DNA of 55,246 nucleotides from NCBI RefSeq assembly GCF_004153195.1, contig NZ_SEMC01000017.1, forward strand, positions 1-55,246. Direction: 5' to 3'. Below the pieces are notes generated by a model, which searched no databases, was not told the origin of the DNA, and saw only the letters and a list, made by a program, of their open reading frames with translations. How positions within the stretch are numbered: the first letter of the stretch is position 1; each line of letters opens with the position of its first letter. A program made the translations under genes and the position numbers. Below, one piece after another: positions 32,910-42,039 of this stretch. Origin of the DNA: Sporolactobacillus sp. THM19-2. Lineage in GTDB: Bacteria; Bacillota; Bacilli; Bacillales; Sporolactobacillaceae.

Positions 32910-34696
32910 CACGGTGAGTCTGTGAGCGCCAGAAACTTATCTACGTCCTGCGCCAGATAGTCCAGTGCGGAACGCCAGAAGTCCGGTGCACTCAGATCGA
33001 CGCCCAGATGTTTCTCAGCCAGCTGTTCGGTTGTCATACGTCCTGTATCGCGGAGAAGTGCATCGTATTTAGCCGCAAAAGATTTTCCTTCCTTAAACGC
33101 CTGGACATAAATACCGGTACTGAACAGGAACCCGAATGTGTACGGGAAATTGTAGAAGGGCCAGTCCGTAATATAAAAATGCAGCTTGGATGCCCAGAAT
33201 GTCGGGTGATAAGCGTCCAGTGTATTCAGATAAGCCTCCTTCTCTGCGCTTTCCATCAGCTGATTAAGCCGGTCAGCCGGAACCATCCCTTTTTTCCGCT
33301 CGGCATAAAACCGCGTTTCAAACAGGAAACGGGCATGGATATTCATCAGTAAATCAATGCTGCGTTCCAGTTTGGTGCTGAGAAAAGTCAGCTTTTCCTC
33401 TTTAGATTTTGCGGCTGATTCGGCGGCATCACTGACGATCATTTCTGAAAAGGTTGATGCCGTTTCTGCGACATTCATGGCGTACTGCTGCGAGAGGAAA
33501 GGAATATCCTGCATCACAGACTGATGATAGGCATGACCAAGTTCATGGGCAATAGTCGACGTATTTGAGGCAGTGCCGCTGAATGTCATGAAAATACGCG
33601 ATTCGCCGGCCAGAGGAAAACTGGTGCAAAATCCGCCCGGTCGTTTATCAGGGCGGTTTTCCGCCTCAATCCAGCGATTTTCCAGGGCGTGTTTTGCAAA
33701 ATCGGCCATCTTCGGATTGAATGTCCGAAAATGCTTAACGATAAAACCGGCTGCATCCTCATAGGAAACCTTTTTTGTATCCCGGGTGAGCGGGGCATGA
33801 ACGTCAAACCATGAGAGTCGGTCCAGTCCGAGCAGTTTTGCCTTTCTTTCGAGAAACCTGACAAATTTCGGTTTATATTCCGTGACCGTTTGCCACATCA
33901 TGTCCAGTGTACGGCGCGTCATCCGGTTAAAAGCCAGAGGTTCAGCTAGAAAGTCTGACCAGCCGCGTGCTTCGTAGACGGACAGGCGATACCCGGAGAG
34001 ATGATTCAGGGTTGCAGCAAAAAGGTCGGCGTTTTCCGACCAGGAATTCTCCAGCGCATGAAAGACCTGCTGTCGTACGGTGCGATCCGGATCATCAAGC
34101 AGATTACTGGCCTGGCTGACGGAGAGGGTCTCTTTTCCACCTGCAGGATGCGCCAGCGGGATCTTTATTTTCCCGACGAGGGCATAATACAGCTGTCCCC
34201 ATGCATGATAACCGTCAACCGACAGGCTGCTGATCAGTTCTTCCTGCTCAGCAGGCAGCTTTTTTCTGGAAAGAGTTCTTTTCTCCTCAAGGGCAAAACG
34301 GATGTCGCCCAGGTTTTCAACAAGCTTCTTCCAGTCCTTATCGTCAATCCGGCGCAGGAGCGCATCAGTCTGCGTGTCGCAGGCTTCAAATAAAGCGATA
34401 AGACGCTGCACCCGGCTGCTCAGCGCCAGCGCTTTCTCATCTTTGACATTCTGAGAAGTCAGGCATTCCGTGAATGCAGCCGCTTCACGCAGCCGCTCTG
34501 CGAGCTCACCGTATTGTTTCACGATGGTCTGAAAGGCGTCGGCATCATTTGCAGTTACCTGAATTCTGTGCGGAAGGACAGACTTGAAATGCCTGAGGTC
34601 TTCCTGCAGTTGCTTAAGAAAGCCGGAAAATGCCGGGGACGCGCTTCCCCCTTTAAAAACGGGATCAAGATCCCACTTCTGATTCAGTTTTTCCAA
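32909..34696 (-). CDS. pepF: M3-family oligoendopeptidase F
   Basis: 595 residues, the normal PepF length. Zinc motif HELGH at 384-388 within TIAHELGHAYHQSVMQ. The N-terminal Pep_F domain precedes the catalytic M3 domain (from about 190). It cleaves oligopeptides of roughly 7-17 residues in the cytoplasm. It starts at ATG 34696 after a GAAGGGAC site. Its stop codon touches repeat copy B, with no classical terminator before it. Confidence 0.93.
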   Translation of the reverse strand: MEKLNQKWDLDPVFKGGSASPAFSGFLKQLQEDLRHFKSVLPHRIQVTANDADAFQTIVKQYGELAERLREAAAFTECLTSQNVKDEKALALSSRVQRLIALFEACDTQTDALLRRIDDKDWKKLVENLGDIRFALEEKRTLSRKKLPAEQEELISSLSVDGYHAWGQLYYALVGKIKIPLAHPAGGKETLSVSQASNLLDDPDRTVRQQVFHALENSWSENADLFAATLNHLSGYRLSVYEARGWSDFLAEPLAFNRMTRRTLDMMWQTVTEYKPKFVRFLERKAKLLGLDRLSWFDVHAPLTRDTKKVSYEDAAGFIVKHFRTFNPKMADFAKHALENRWIEAENRPDKRPGGFCTSFPLAGESRIFMTFSGTASNTSTIAHELGHAYHQSVMQDIPFLSQQYAMNVAETASTFSEMIVSDAAESAAKSKEEKLTFLSTKLERSIDLLMNIHARFLFETRFYAERKKGMVPADRLNQLMESAEKEAYLNTLDAYHPTFWASKLHFYITDWPFYNFPYTFGFLFSTGIYVQAFKEGKSFAAKYDALLRDTGRMTTEQLAEKHLGVDLSAPDFWRSALDYLAQDVDKFLALTDSP

Positions 34697-34948
34697 CAGT
34701 GTCCCTTCTTTCTGTATTCTTGCCTCATTTTAGCATACCCGTCTTGCAAGACCGAACGACACTTGAGTTTATGTTTTTTTATACCGTTTCTGTTATGATG
34801 AGTGCAGTGATAAGCTGTCCGGTTTTCTATTACGGAGTTTCTCCACTTTTTAACAGACCCTGGATTCTCATATTAAACGGCCTCCCGGTGCACACTAAAA
34901 AGCGTAATCCTTGATGGGTTATAGCTTATCGCAGGGGAGCTGATTCTG

Positions 34949-35464
34949 ATGAGCATATACGGCAGGAGCCGGATGGGCAGGTTTATGCTGATCGGGGGAA
35001 TGATCGGCTGCGGACTGTCACTCTTCGGACGGGAGACACGGTCGGTATGGGGAAACCGGCTGCAGACCGCTGCAAAGAACAGCGGAAGAGTGATTCAGAC
35101 GGTCTGGAGGCATCCCGATCAGGTCGGAAATTATTTTACGGCGACGGGATCCCGGCTGAAAGGTCTGGCACGTGAAATATCGGAAGACGTCCAGCAGATG
35201 ATCGACAACGCGGAGAAGGCCAGGAAAAGTACGGGAAATACGTATCAGTATGTCATGGAAGCAGGCAGCGAGCTGACGGAAATAGCAGGGAAAATAAGAC
35301 GCGCCGGGCAGAGTGTGGCGAACTATCAGGAACCGTCCCTGATTAGTCCTGAAGAAGAGGCTTTGCAGCGTCTTGAAAATGAAACCACTGTACCAAATCC
35401 CGGTACGATGCCGCTGAAATCCATGCCATCCGGATATAAGCCTGAAGGTTCGGACGACGCCTGA
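34949..35464 (+). CDS. YtxH-like protein, unknown function
   Basis: 171 residues. One N-terminal hydrophobic stretch (RFMLIGGMIGCGLSLF) is followed by a long amphipathic helix region (AREISEDVQQMIDNAEKARKS), an arrangement seen in YtxH/gas-vesicle-like proteins. No firm family. The C-terminus is Pro-rich and acidic. GGGGAGC precedes ATG 34949. It is followed 40 bp later by the BrkB-like gene, so the two may be coexpressed. Confidence 0.65.
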   Translation: MSIYGRSRMGRFMLIGGMIGCGLSLFGRETRSVWGNRLQTAAKNSGRVIQTVWRHPDQVGNYFTATGSRLKGLAREISEDVQQMIDNAEKARKSTGNTYQYVMEAGSELTEIAGKIRRAGQSVANYQEPSLISPEEEALQRLENETTVPNPGTMPLKSMPSGYKPEGSDDA

Positions 35465-35504
35465 CTTCGGTCATTGTCCGGAAATGAAAAGGAAAGACGC
35501 GGAG

Positions 35505-36368
35505 ATGGAGAAAGTGAAAAGAGAAAAGGAGTTTAAGGAAGTCCGTTTGTTCATTAAACTTCTCACAAAAAGATTTATTGAAGATCATACGGTGGATCTG
35601 GCGGCAACATTAGCGTTTTATTTCCTGTTGTCGCTTTTTCCGCTGGTGATTTTTCTTTTTGCGATCCTCCCTTATCTCGGCCTGACGCAGGCGGAGATCA
35701 TTCCATTTCTTGAACGTTACCTGCCGGGGGAGGTCATGTCCTTAATTGAGCAGAACCTGAACGGCGTCTTTACAAAAAGCGGGGGTCTGCTCTCTCTCGG
35801 CGTGATTGCGACCATCTGGCCGGCTTCAGGCGCCATCAATGCCTTGATACGGACGCTGAACCGGGCGTATCATGTCAAAGAAACAAGGCCCTTTATTCTG
35901 ACCCGCTTTCTTGCCATGTGTTTTACACTGGCCATGATTTTTGCGATTGCGATGACGCTTGCTGTCAACGTTATTGCTGCAGCGTGGATGCGCTCTCTGT
36001 TCAGATATCTCGGCTTTTCCGAAAGCTTTGCCGGAATGTGGTCTGTTATCAGCACACTGGTCACGTTTGTGGTGATCATTATGATCTTTGATTTTCTGTT
36101 TATGCTCGCTCCGAATATCAGGCTGAAGCCGGGCGAAGTGATTATCGGGGCAGTGATAGCCGGCGCCGGGTGGCAGCTCGCCTCTTACGCGTTCTCCTTT
36201 TATGTCCGGTATCTGGGCAATTATACCTCTACATACGGGACCCTTGGCGGGATCATCATTCTGATGCTCTGGTTTTATCTGACTGCATTTACGATTATTA
36301 TCGGTGGTCAGATCAATGCGCTCTGTTATCAGCTTCATATAGGAAAAGGGCGGACGCACACAGGATAA
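35505..36368 (+). CDS. YihY/BrkB-family membrane protein
   Basis: 287 residues with six hydrophobic segments. Family features: DLAATLAFYFLLSLFPLVIF near the start, TIWPASGAINALIRTLNRAY, then APNIRLKPGEVIIGAVIAG and TYGTLGGIIILMLWFYLTAF. Once mislabelled ribonuclease BN; probably a transporter, function unknown. ATG 35505 is chosen because AAAAGGAAAG lies about 8 nt before it, while ATG 35484 has only a weak site. Confidence 0.88.
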   Translation: MEKVKREKEFKEVRLFIKLLTKRFIEDHTVDLAATLAFYFLLSLFPLVIFLFAILPYLGLTQAEIIPFLERYLPGEVMSLIEQNLNGVFTKSGGLLSLGVIATIWPASGAINALIRTLNRAYHVKETRPFILTRFLAMCFTLAMIFAIAMTLAVNVIAAAWMRSLFRYLGFSESFAGMWSVISTLVTFVVIIMIFDFLFMLAPNIRLKPGEVIIGAVIAGAGWQLASYAFSFYVRYLGNYTSTYGTLGGIIILMLWFYLTAFTIIIGGQINALCYQLHIGKGRTHTG

Positions 36369-36429
36369 CTGCCGGCGGGCATGTTTGTCCGCAACAGATC
36401 ATACCTATGCAAAAGGGAGGGAAAAGCTG

Positions 36430-36876
36430 ATGAACCTCTTTCAGAAAAAATATCTTCTTATGTTTTTCTTTCTCAGTTACCTTTCTGTTGTGCTCCTACT
36501 GACCCTTTTCACCCACAACTACTACACCTATGGAAGATCAGAAAACCTGAAGATTTTCAGCAGCCTTGCTCTGATGATAAGGAGTGGGAGTCTGGCCCTG
36601 ATTTTTAAAAATGTCATCGGAAATATGCTGCTGTTTCTCCCGTTTGGTCTCCTGCTTCCAATCTTGTCAAAACCGGCGGGGAGGTATCCGCTGCTCATTC
36701 TGTCTGCCTTTCTGTTCAGTCTGTTTATCGAGTCCTCGCAGTATCTGTTTGCCTCCCGCATTTTTGATATTGATGATATGTGGCTGAATATTACCGGTGC
36801 AGTTATTGGCCGCATGATCTTCAGCTTTCTCCTGTTTGTCCGTCGCCATTTCATCATATTCTATTCCAAAGAATAG
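36430..36876 (+). CDS. VanZ-like family membrane protein
   Basis: 148 residues with four membrane segments. KNVIGNMLLFLPFGLLLPIL and FIESSQYLFASRIFDIDDMWLNITGA-like stretch match the VanZ-like signature (N-x-x-L-F-x-P-x-G, and E-x-x-Q, D-I-D-D). Such proteins can give low-level glycopeptide (teicoplanin) tolerance; many are of unknown role. GGGAGGG lies 8 nt before ATG 36430. Its last 16 bp overlap the converging thioredoxin-like gene. Confidence 0.88.
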   Translation: MNLFQKKYLLMFFFLSYLSVVLLLTLFTHNYYTYGRSENLKIFSSLALMIRSGSLALIFKNVIGNMLLFLPFGLLLPILSKPAGRYPLLILSAFLFSLFIESSQYLFASRIFDIDDMWLNITGAVIGRMIFSFLLFVRRHFIIFYSKE

Positions 36877-37304
36877 ACGAGTTGTTCTGCCGCTTTCAAG
36901 GCGCGCCTGACTCCGAGTTCCCCCATATGGTATTCCAGCAGTTGTCCGCGTCTGTCGAAGAGATAACAGGTGGGGACATGGCGGTTGCCGAATGCATCTG
37001 CCAGACGGTGCCGGTTATCAATCAGAACGGGGCACTTCATTTCATGCATCATACAGCTCCGGGCTACCTGTTCCGGATCCAGTTCAGATTCAGATAACGG
37101 CATATGAATGGCGATGATGTTCAGCTGATCGCGGCACCGTTCTCGTAATTCATGGATCTGAGGTATGACCTTTTTGCAGTAGACGCAGCCAAGAGACCAG
37201 AAATAAACAAGCAACGGCCGGCCGGACAGGGCCTTTTGATCGGGTCTTTGATTGATCCAGTGCGTAGCCTGACTCAGATCGGGCAACTTCAGATTTTTCT
37301 TCAT
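36861..37304 (-). CDS. Thioredoxin-like (TlpA/ResA-type) protein
   Basis: 147 residues of one thioredoxin fold. The active site reads LGCVYCKKV (Cys-x-x-Cys near 44-47), with the cis-Pro in NRHVPTCYLFDRRGQL and the conserved Trp replaced by Ser/Leu. There is no signal peptide or membrane anchor, so it appears to be cytoplasmic. Related to the TlpA and NHL-Trx groups; redox partner unknown. ATG 37304 is used because GGAG lies 8 nt upstream. The 3' end overlaps the converging VanZ-like gene by 16 bp. Confidence 0.82.
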   Translation of the reverse strand: MKKNLKLPDLSQATHWINQRPDQKALSGRPLLVYFWSLGCVYCKKVIPQIHELRERCRDQLNIIAIHMPLSESELDPEQVARSCMMHEMKCPVLIDNRHRLADAFGNRHVPTCYLFDRRGQLLEYHMGELGVRRALKAAEQLVYSLE

Positions 37305-37425
37305 CGGGCATTCTCCATTCCTCAATAGTTGATGGATTGCCCTTTTATTGTATGCAAAGCGGTGGTATTGGTTATTTGCTCAACTGTTCTTCGACAGTAG
37401 TTGACATACTTTCGTTTCAAAACCG

Positions 37426-38202
37426 TTAGTATATTTCCGGACGCCGGTCCTCGAAGACGGGAATCCGGGAACGGACCTCTTCCACAGCTGAAAGAGGCAG
37501 ATCAACAGACAGAATCCCTTCATTCTCATCCGCTTCTGCAAGGATATCTCCCCAGGGACCGATCACCAGGGAGTGACCGGCAAAATGATTGTCCGGGTCG
37601 CTGCCGGCACGGTTGCAGGCCACCACATAGACCTGGTTTTCAATCGCCCGGCAGGTTAACAGGGTCCGCCAGTGGTCAAGCCGGGGTTTTGGCCATTCTG
37701 CGGGGATGAACAGCATTTTCGCCCCGGCGAGGACATGTTTCCGGATCCATTCGGGAAAGCGGATATCATAACAGATGAAACCGGCTGAAAGGACCCCGTC
37801 GATCTGAAACAGACCGTCCCGCCTGCCCGCCTTAAGGAATCGTTCTTCACGCATCAGACGGAACAAATGGATTTTATCATATGTTTTGATACATGTTCCT
37901 TCACGATTGAAAACGGCCATTCTGTTAAAAATGCCCTTATCGGTTTTTACTGCTGTTGAACCGGCGATGAGATTCACATGATGTTTTCCGGCCAGACGTC
38001 CGGCTGCGCGCCGTATCGCTTTTCCCTCAGAGTCCGCCGTCCGGTTCAGATGTTCCAGATCATAGCCTGTTGTCCAGAGTTCAGGAAGGATGATGACGTC
38101 CGGATGGTCTTTCAGTGCCTCAGAAATCAGATGTTCCGCATGCTCCAGGTTCTGATCCGGGTTGCCAAATGCAATATTCAGCTGAATAATCGCTGCTTTC
38201 AT
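37426..38202 (-). CDS. Nitrilase-superfamily amidohydrolase (MtnU/YkrU-like)
   Basis: 258 residues. The Glu-Lys-Cys triad is visible: LPELWTTGYD (Glu), KIHLF (Lys) and AGFICYDIRFPEW (Cys). Best match by pattern is the omega-amidase group that hydrolyses 2-oxoglutaramate or 2-oxosuccinamate. In B. subtilis the homologue YkrU/MtnU sits by mtnE; here an MtnE-like aminotransferase is divergently transcribed next to it, consistent with removal of the amide from the transamination product of glutamine. ATG 38202 is chosen on the GGGGGAT site upstream. Confidence 0.86.
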   Translation of the reverse strand: MKAAIIQLNIAFGNPDQNLEHAEHLISEALKDHPDVIILPELWTTGYDLEHLNRTADSEGKAIRRAAGRLAGKHHVNLIAGSTAVKTDKGIFNRMAVFNREGTCIKTYDKIHLFRLMREERFLKAGRRDGLFQIDGVLSAGFICYDIRFPEWIRKHVLAGAKMLFIPAEWPKPRLDHWRTLLTCRAIENQVYVVACNRAGSDPDNHFAGHSLVIGPWGDILAEADENEGILSVDLPLSAVEEVRSRIPVFEDRRPEIY

Positions 38203-38400
38203 TTCAGATCCCCCTTTCACGTCTTTACAAAACGCTTTTTTTCTCCGACAATAAAAGAAACCGTAGCTCTATTATATGTTTTTTTCACACTGTTGAAAAT
38301 AAACAACGGGGTCAAATATAAGCTGATGCTTCCTGTTTCTTGCAGGATGAATCAAAAGCAGCAGGTTATCTCTAAATTATTGAAGTGGAAGTGATGGATT

Positions 38401-39576
38401 GTGGTTGATTATCCAATGTCGGACGCTTTGAAGCGTCTGCCGAAACAGTTTTTCGCCGATCTTGTTGTCAAAACGAATGCGGAGATTGCAAAGGGGTATG
38501 ATGTGATTAATCTCGGACAGGGGAATCCCGATCAGCCAACGCCGCAGCACATCGTCCGTGCTTTGCAGCAGGCTGCTGCGAATCCGCTGTATCATAAGTA
38601 TTCACCTTTTCGCGGTTATGACTTTTTGAAGGAAGCCATCGCCACTTTCTATAAGAGGGAATATGATGTTGATCTCGACCCGAAAACAGAAGTTGCGATC
38701 CTGTTTGGTTCAAAAACGGGACTCGTTGAGGTCGGGGAGTGCCTGCTGAACAGCGGAGACACCGTATTAATGCCGGATCCCGGGTATCCGGATTATCTGT
38801 CGGGATTCGCTCTGGCCAATCTGAAAGTGGAAAAAATGCCGCTGACCTCGGAAAATGGCTTCTTGCCGGATTATGACGCGCTTCCGGAAAGTGTACTGGA
38901 CACAGCCCGTCTGATGTTCCTCAACTATCCGAACAATCCGACGGCGGTTACGGCACCCGCTGATTTTTTTGAACAGACCGTGAGAACGGCTGAGAAGCAC
39001 AACATCTGTGTGGTACATGACTTTGCCTATGGGGCACTGGGGTTTGACGGGAAAAAGCCCCGCAGTTTCCTCCAAACGCCGGGAGCAAAAGATATCGGTG
39101 TGGAGATGTACACCATGTCGAAAACGTACAACATGGCCGGCTGGCGCGTCGGGTTCGCACTCGGAAACAAGAGCGTGATCCGCGCGATCGAACTGATCCA
39201 GGATCATTATTATGTCAGCCTGTTCGGCGCTATCCAGGAAGCCAGTGCGAAGGCGCTTCTCGGACCGCAGGACTGCGTGCGCGACCTTGTGGCACGCTAT
39301 GAGACAAGAAGGAATGCCTTTTTCAATGCGGCGCACCGGATCGGATGGAATGCCGCTCCGTCACAGGGCTCCTTCTTTGGCTGGCTGCCGGTGCCGGAAG
39401 GATTTACCTCTGAAACATTTTTTGATGAACTGCTCACTAAGGCGCACGTGGTTGTGGCACCGGGCATTGGCTTTGGGAGCAGCGGCGGAAATTACATTCG
39501 TGTCGGGCTTCTGACCGAACCGGAACGCCTGACTGAAGCCGTTGAACGCATTGGCGCACTGCATCTGTTCGACTGA
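38401..39576 (+). CDS. PLP-dependent class I aminotransferase (MtnE-like)
   Basis: 391 residues. Fold type I features: NLGQGNPDQPTP near the N-terminus, YPNNPTAV for cofactor binding, DFAYGAL and the Schiff-base lysine in MSKTYNMAGWRVGF. The closest pattern is MtnE (YkrV), the glutamine-dependent KMTB aminotransferase of methionine salvage, supported by the neighbouring nitrilase-like gene. No other methionine-salvage gene is in the window, so an alternative amino-acid substrate is possible. GTG 38401 has GGAAGTGATGG upstream. Confidence 0.88.
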   Translation: MVDYPMSDALKRLPKQFFADLVVKTNAEIAKGYDVINLGQGNPDQPTPQHIVRALQQAAANPLYHKYSPFRGYDFLKEAIATFYKREYDVDLDPKTEVAILFGSKTGLVEVGECLLNSGDTVLMPDPGYPDYLSGFALANLKVEKMPLTSENGFLPDYDALPESVLDTARLMFLNYPNNPTAVTAPADFFEQTVRTAEKHNICVVHDFAYGALGFDGKKPRSFLQTPGAKDIGVEMYTMSKTYNMAGWRVGFALGNKSVIRAIELIQDHYYVSLFGAIQEASAKALLGPQDCVRDLVARYETRRNAFFNAAHRIGWNAAPSQGSFFGWLPVPEGFTSETFFDELLTKAHVVVAPGIGFGSSGGNYIRVGLLTEPERLTEAVERIGALHLFD

Positions 39577-39597
39577 ATTTTTACCGGAGGAATAGAA

Positions 39598-39810
39598 ATG
39601 GGAAGAGCAACACATTCAAAGGATGCGCAAATCAGTTACATGAAGAATCGGATTCAATTAATTTCTTATATGGTTCAGGCATTCGAAGCTGGGAGCACGC
39701 AGCCGGAAGATCTTGATCAATTACTTCATATGATGGATGAATTTGAAATCAGAATCCGCCGGTTCCGTGACGACTGGAAAGAAGATTTATCCCGCTTTAA
39801 TGGACAGTAA
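39598..39810 (+). CDS. SE1561-family small protein
   Basis: 70 residues. The pattern IxxxKNRI..ISYM.......PEDLDQLLHMMDEFE matches the SE1561 family of small helical proteins in Bacillales and staphylococci. Function unknown. GGAGGAATAG precedes ATG 39598. It follows the aminotransferase by 21 bp and is probably co-transcribed with it. Confidence 0.8.
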   Translation: MGRATHSKDAQISYMKNRIQLISYMVQAFEAGSTQPEDLDQLLHMMDEFEIRIRRFRDDWKEDLSRFNGQ

Positions 39811-39900
39811 GCTCCCCACGGATTGAAGTTTCTATCCGAACAGACATAATCCGATAAGAGATGGTCACCCTAAGAGAAGGACGACTTAGGGGGGATCGAT

Positions 39901-40674
39901 TTGAAAAAAGGGCTGGCTGTTCTGCTGGCTGCTGTCATTCTGGCTGCGCCGGGCACCGCTGCTGCTGCGGACTGGTATTTCAAACCATCGAAGAATCATC
40001 AGCCGGCAACAACAGAACCTGAGTATAAGGCGCTTCTGAAAAAATACGACGGCATCTATATTGGCGACATAACGAAAAAAGAAGTCTACTTTACATTTGA
40101 TAACGGTTATGAAGCGGGTTATACTGCGAAAATCCTTGATACACTGAAAAAGGAACATGTACCGGCTGCTTTTTTTATCACCGGTCATTACATCAAGGAT
40201 CAGCCGGGACTGGTCAGACGGATGGTACGGGAAGGGCATATTATCGGCAATCATTCCTGGGGTCATCCGGATCTGTCCCGTATCAGCGATGAAAAATATA
40301 AAATGGAGCTTGAAAAACTCAGACAGGCATACACCGAACTGACAGGAAAGCGGTCGATGCCTTATCTGCGCCCGCCACGCGGAACATTCAGCGAGCGTTC
40401 GATGAAGCTCGCGCAGGAACAGGGTTATATCAGCGTTTTCTGGTCTGCGGCTTATAAGGACTGGCTGCGTGATCAGCCGCGCGGGGCGGATTACGCTTAC
40501 ATGCAGATCATGAAAAGGATGCACCCCGGAGCGATTCTGCTTCTCCACACCGTTTCCAGTGATAATGCAGAGGCATTGCCCCGGGTTATTCATAATTTAA
40601 AGAAAATGGGGTATCACTTCCGCAGTCTGGATGATCTGACAGCCAAAAAACAGCTTCCCGCCGTATTCTGGTGA
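39901..40674 (+). CDS. pdaA: PdaA-type polysaccharide deacetylase (delta-lactam-forming)
   Basis: 257 residues. Signal peptide LAVLLAAVILAAPGTAAAA (cleavage after Ala-23). The NodB domain shows YFTFDNGYE (the Asp-Asn form typical of PdaA rather than DDG), HSWGHPDL for metal binding, and LRPPRGTFSER; the lower motif LLLHTVSSDNAEAL supplies the final His. In B. subtilis PdaA removes the acetyl group of MurNAc so that muramic delta-lactam of the spore cortex can form; that agrees with a spore former. Start TTG 39901 has AGGGGGGATCG upstream. A strong terminator follows at 40691. Confidence 0.9.
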   Translation: MKKGLAVLLAAVILAAPGTAAAADWYFKPSKNHQPATTEPEYKALLKKYDGIYIGDITKKEVYFTFDNGYEAGYTAKILDTLKKEHVPAAFFITGHYIKDQPGLVRRMVREGHIIGNHSWGHPDLSRISDEKYKMELEKLRQAYTELTGKRSMPYLRPPRGTFSERSMKLAQEQGYISVFWSAAYKDWLRDQPRGADYAYMQIMKRMHPGAILLLHTVSSDNAEALPRVIHNLKKMGYHFRSLDDLTAKKQLPAVFW

Positions 40675-40690
40675 GCTGCTCAATATTCAA

Positions 40691-40735
40691 AATGAACCTT
40701 CTTCCGGTAAAACAGGGAAGAAGGTTCATTTTTTC
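40691..40735 (+). terminator. Intrinsic terminator after pdaA
   Basis: AATGAACCTTCTTCC (40691-40705) pairs with GGAAGAAGGTTCATT (40716-40730) around a 10-nt loop, followed by Ts. Confidence 0.93.
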
Positions 40736-40781
40736 TTCAAAAAAAATTTATAAAAAATATGAAAGAACAGGATCCACAGAT

Positions 40782-40936
40782 TTATCCACAGACTTGACAT
40801 CTGCCATTCCCGATCATATCGAAATAGTCACCACTTATGCACATTATCCACAGATAACCTGTGAATTATCAACAAAAAAGTCCACATTTCGACTGGCTTA
40901 GTACCGCCATTTATCCAACTTATCCACTTATCCACA
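40782..40936 (+). promoter_or_regulatory. Cluster of DnaA boxes between pdaA and recX
   Basis: Perfect TTATCCACA boxes lie at 40782-40790, 40844-40852 and 40928-40936, plus TTATGCACA at 40835-40843. Near matches are TTATCAACA (40866-40874), TTATCCAAC (40911-40919) and TTATCCACT (40920-40928). All are on the plus strand within 155 bp. The interval 40736-41207 contains no gene. No dnaA or dnaN is nearby, so this is a DnaA-binding cluster rather than the chromosomal origin in the normal setting. Confidence 0.8.
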
Positions 40937-41207
40937 GAGTTATTGACAATTTCATATGTTTTGACCTGACAAATTCAGAATAGGAAATTTATATCCACTG
41001 TTCTCCTTTAAAATTTCAGACAAAGCGATTAAAAAGGTTCACGCATAATCATTTTGTTACGATATAATGAGTATCAGGAGAAGTGAAATTCCGGAGCTTT
41101 CTGATACCGGTGATGGATCGTATACGCGGAGTAGACGAAACAGCAGACATAACCCTGATTTTGAGGTTGTGCTATGATACTTAAAAAGAGCTGAAAGGAT
41201 GAACGGG

Positions 41208-42020
41208 ATGCCGGTGATCGCCAGAATCCGAACCAATAATCAGGAACAGGGGTTTTATCAGATTGATGTGACGGAAGAGGGCGGAGAAATTTCCACGGTG
41301 GATGTTCATGAGGATGTTCTCGTACATGAAGGACTGCATAAAGGGATGATGCTCTCGCGGGAAAAGCTGGAGCAGCTGCGGCGTGAGGCTCAGGGAATCC
41401 GGGCGTATCACGCCGGACTGCGTTATCTGTCCTACAGGATCCGCTCTGTCCATGAAATGCGGGATTATCTGAACAGGAAGCATTTTTCAGACCAGCAGAT
41501 CACCTTCGCCATCGAACACCTGAAGGAAGAAAAGTTACTGGATGACCGTCAATACGCATTATCATTTGCCAAAACACGGATCAGGACGTCGACAAAGGGT
41601 CCGCAGATGATCTATCGCGAACTGCTTCAGGCCGGAATAAATCAGGAGCTGGCAGCAGAAACAGAAGATCTGTTTCCTGCTAAAGAGCAGCTGGAACATG
41701 CGCGGAAATATCTGCATAAGCAGAAGGCGTCAGTAAAAAACAAGAAATCATATATTGAATCAAGACAGGTGCTCTCACGTCTCTTGATGCAAAGAGGCTA
41801 CTCACGTAAAATCACGGAACAGGTCGTAAACGAGATCAATGATTTTCTGATTGAAAATGAAAGAAATGCCCTGCAACATCAGGCGGAGAAAGCCATGCAG
41901 AAATTCAGGAAATTCAGCGGAAAAGAATTTAATCTAAAAGTCCGGACGTTTCTATATAAAAAAGGATTTCCCGTCGATGCCATTACTTCTTATCTTCGGG
42001 AGCAGACAGGTGACAGATAA
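41208..42020 (+). CDS. recX: RecX, modulator of RecA
   Basis: 270 residues, a long Bacillus-type RecX. Three repeats of the RecX three-helix motif: YHAGLRYLSYRIRSVHEMRD, then LLDDRQYALSFAKTR and GPQMIYRELLQAGI, with further repeats in the second half. It binds RecA filaments and limits recombination. ATG 41208 is chosen because AAAGGATG lies about 7 nt upstream; ATG 41199 would overlap its own site. YfhH follows on 19 bp later, as in B. subtilis. Confidence 0.9.
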   Translation: MPVIARIRTNNQEQGFYQIDVTEEGGEISTVDVHEDVLVHEGLHKGMMLSREKLEQLRREAQGIRAYHAGLRYLSYRIRSVHEMRDYLNRKHFSDQQITFAIEHLKEEKLLDDRQYALSFAKTRIRTSTKGPQMIYRELLQAGINQELAAETEDLFPAKEQLEHARKYLHKQKASVKNKKSYIESRQVLSRLLMQRGYSRKITEQVVNEINDFLIENERNALQHQAEKAMQKFRKFSGKEFNLKVRTFLYKKGFPVDAITSYLREQTGDR

Positions 42021-42039
42021 TAATGAGGAGATGCGAAAA

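Noticed and set aside
35826-36359. 177-codon minus-strand frame
   Set aside because: Antisense shadow of the BrkB-like gene; low-complexity Arg/His/Asp composition.
38203-38400. SAM-type riboswitch or T-box between the MtnU- and MtnE-like genes
   Set aside because: No S-box or T-box core motif could be found.
40736-41207. Chromosomal replication origin
   Set aside because: DnaA boxes are present but dnaA/dnaN or rnpA-rpmH genes are not; the flanks are pdaA and recX.
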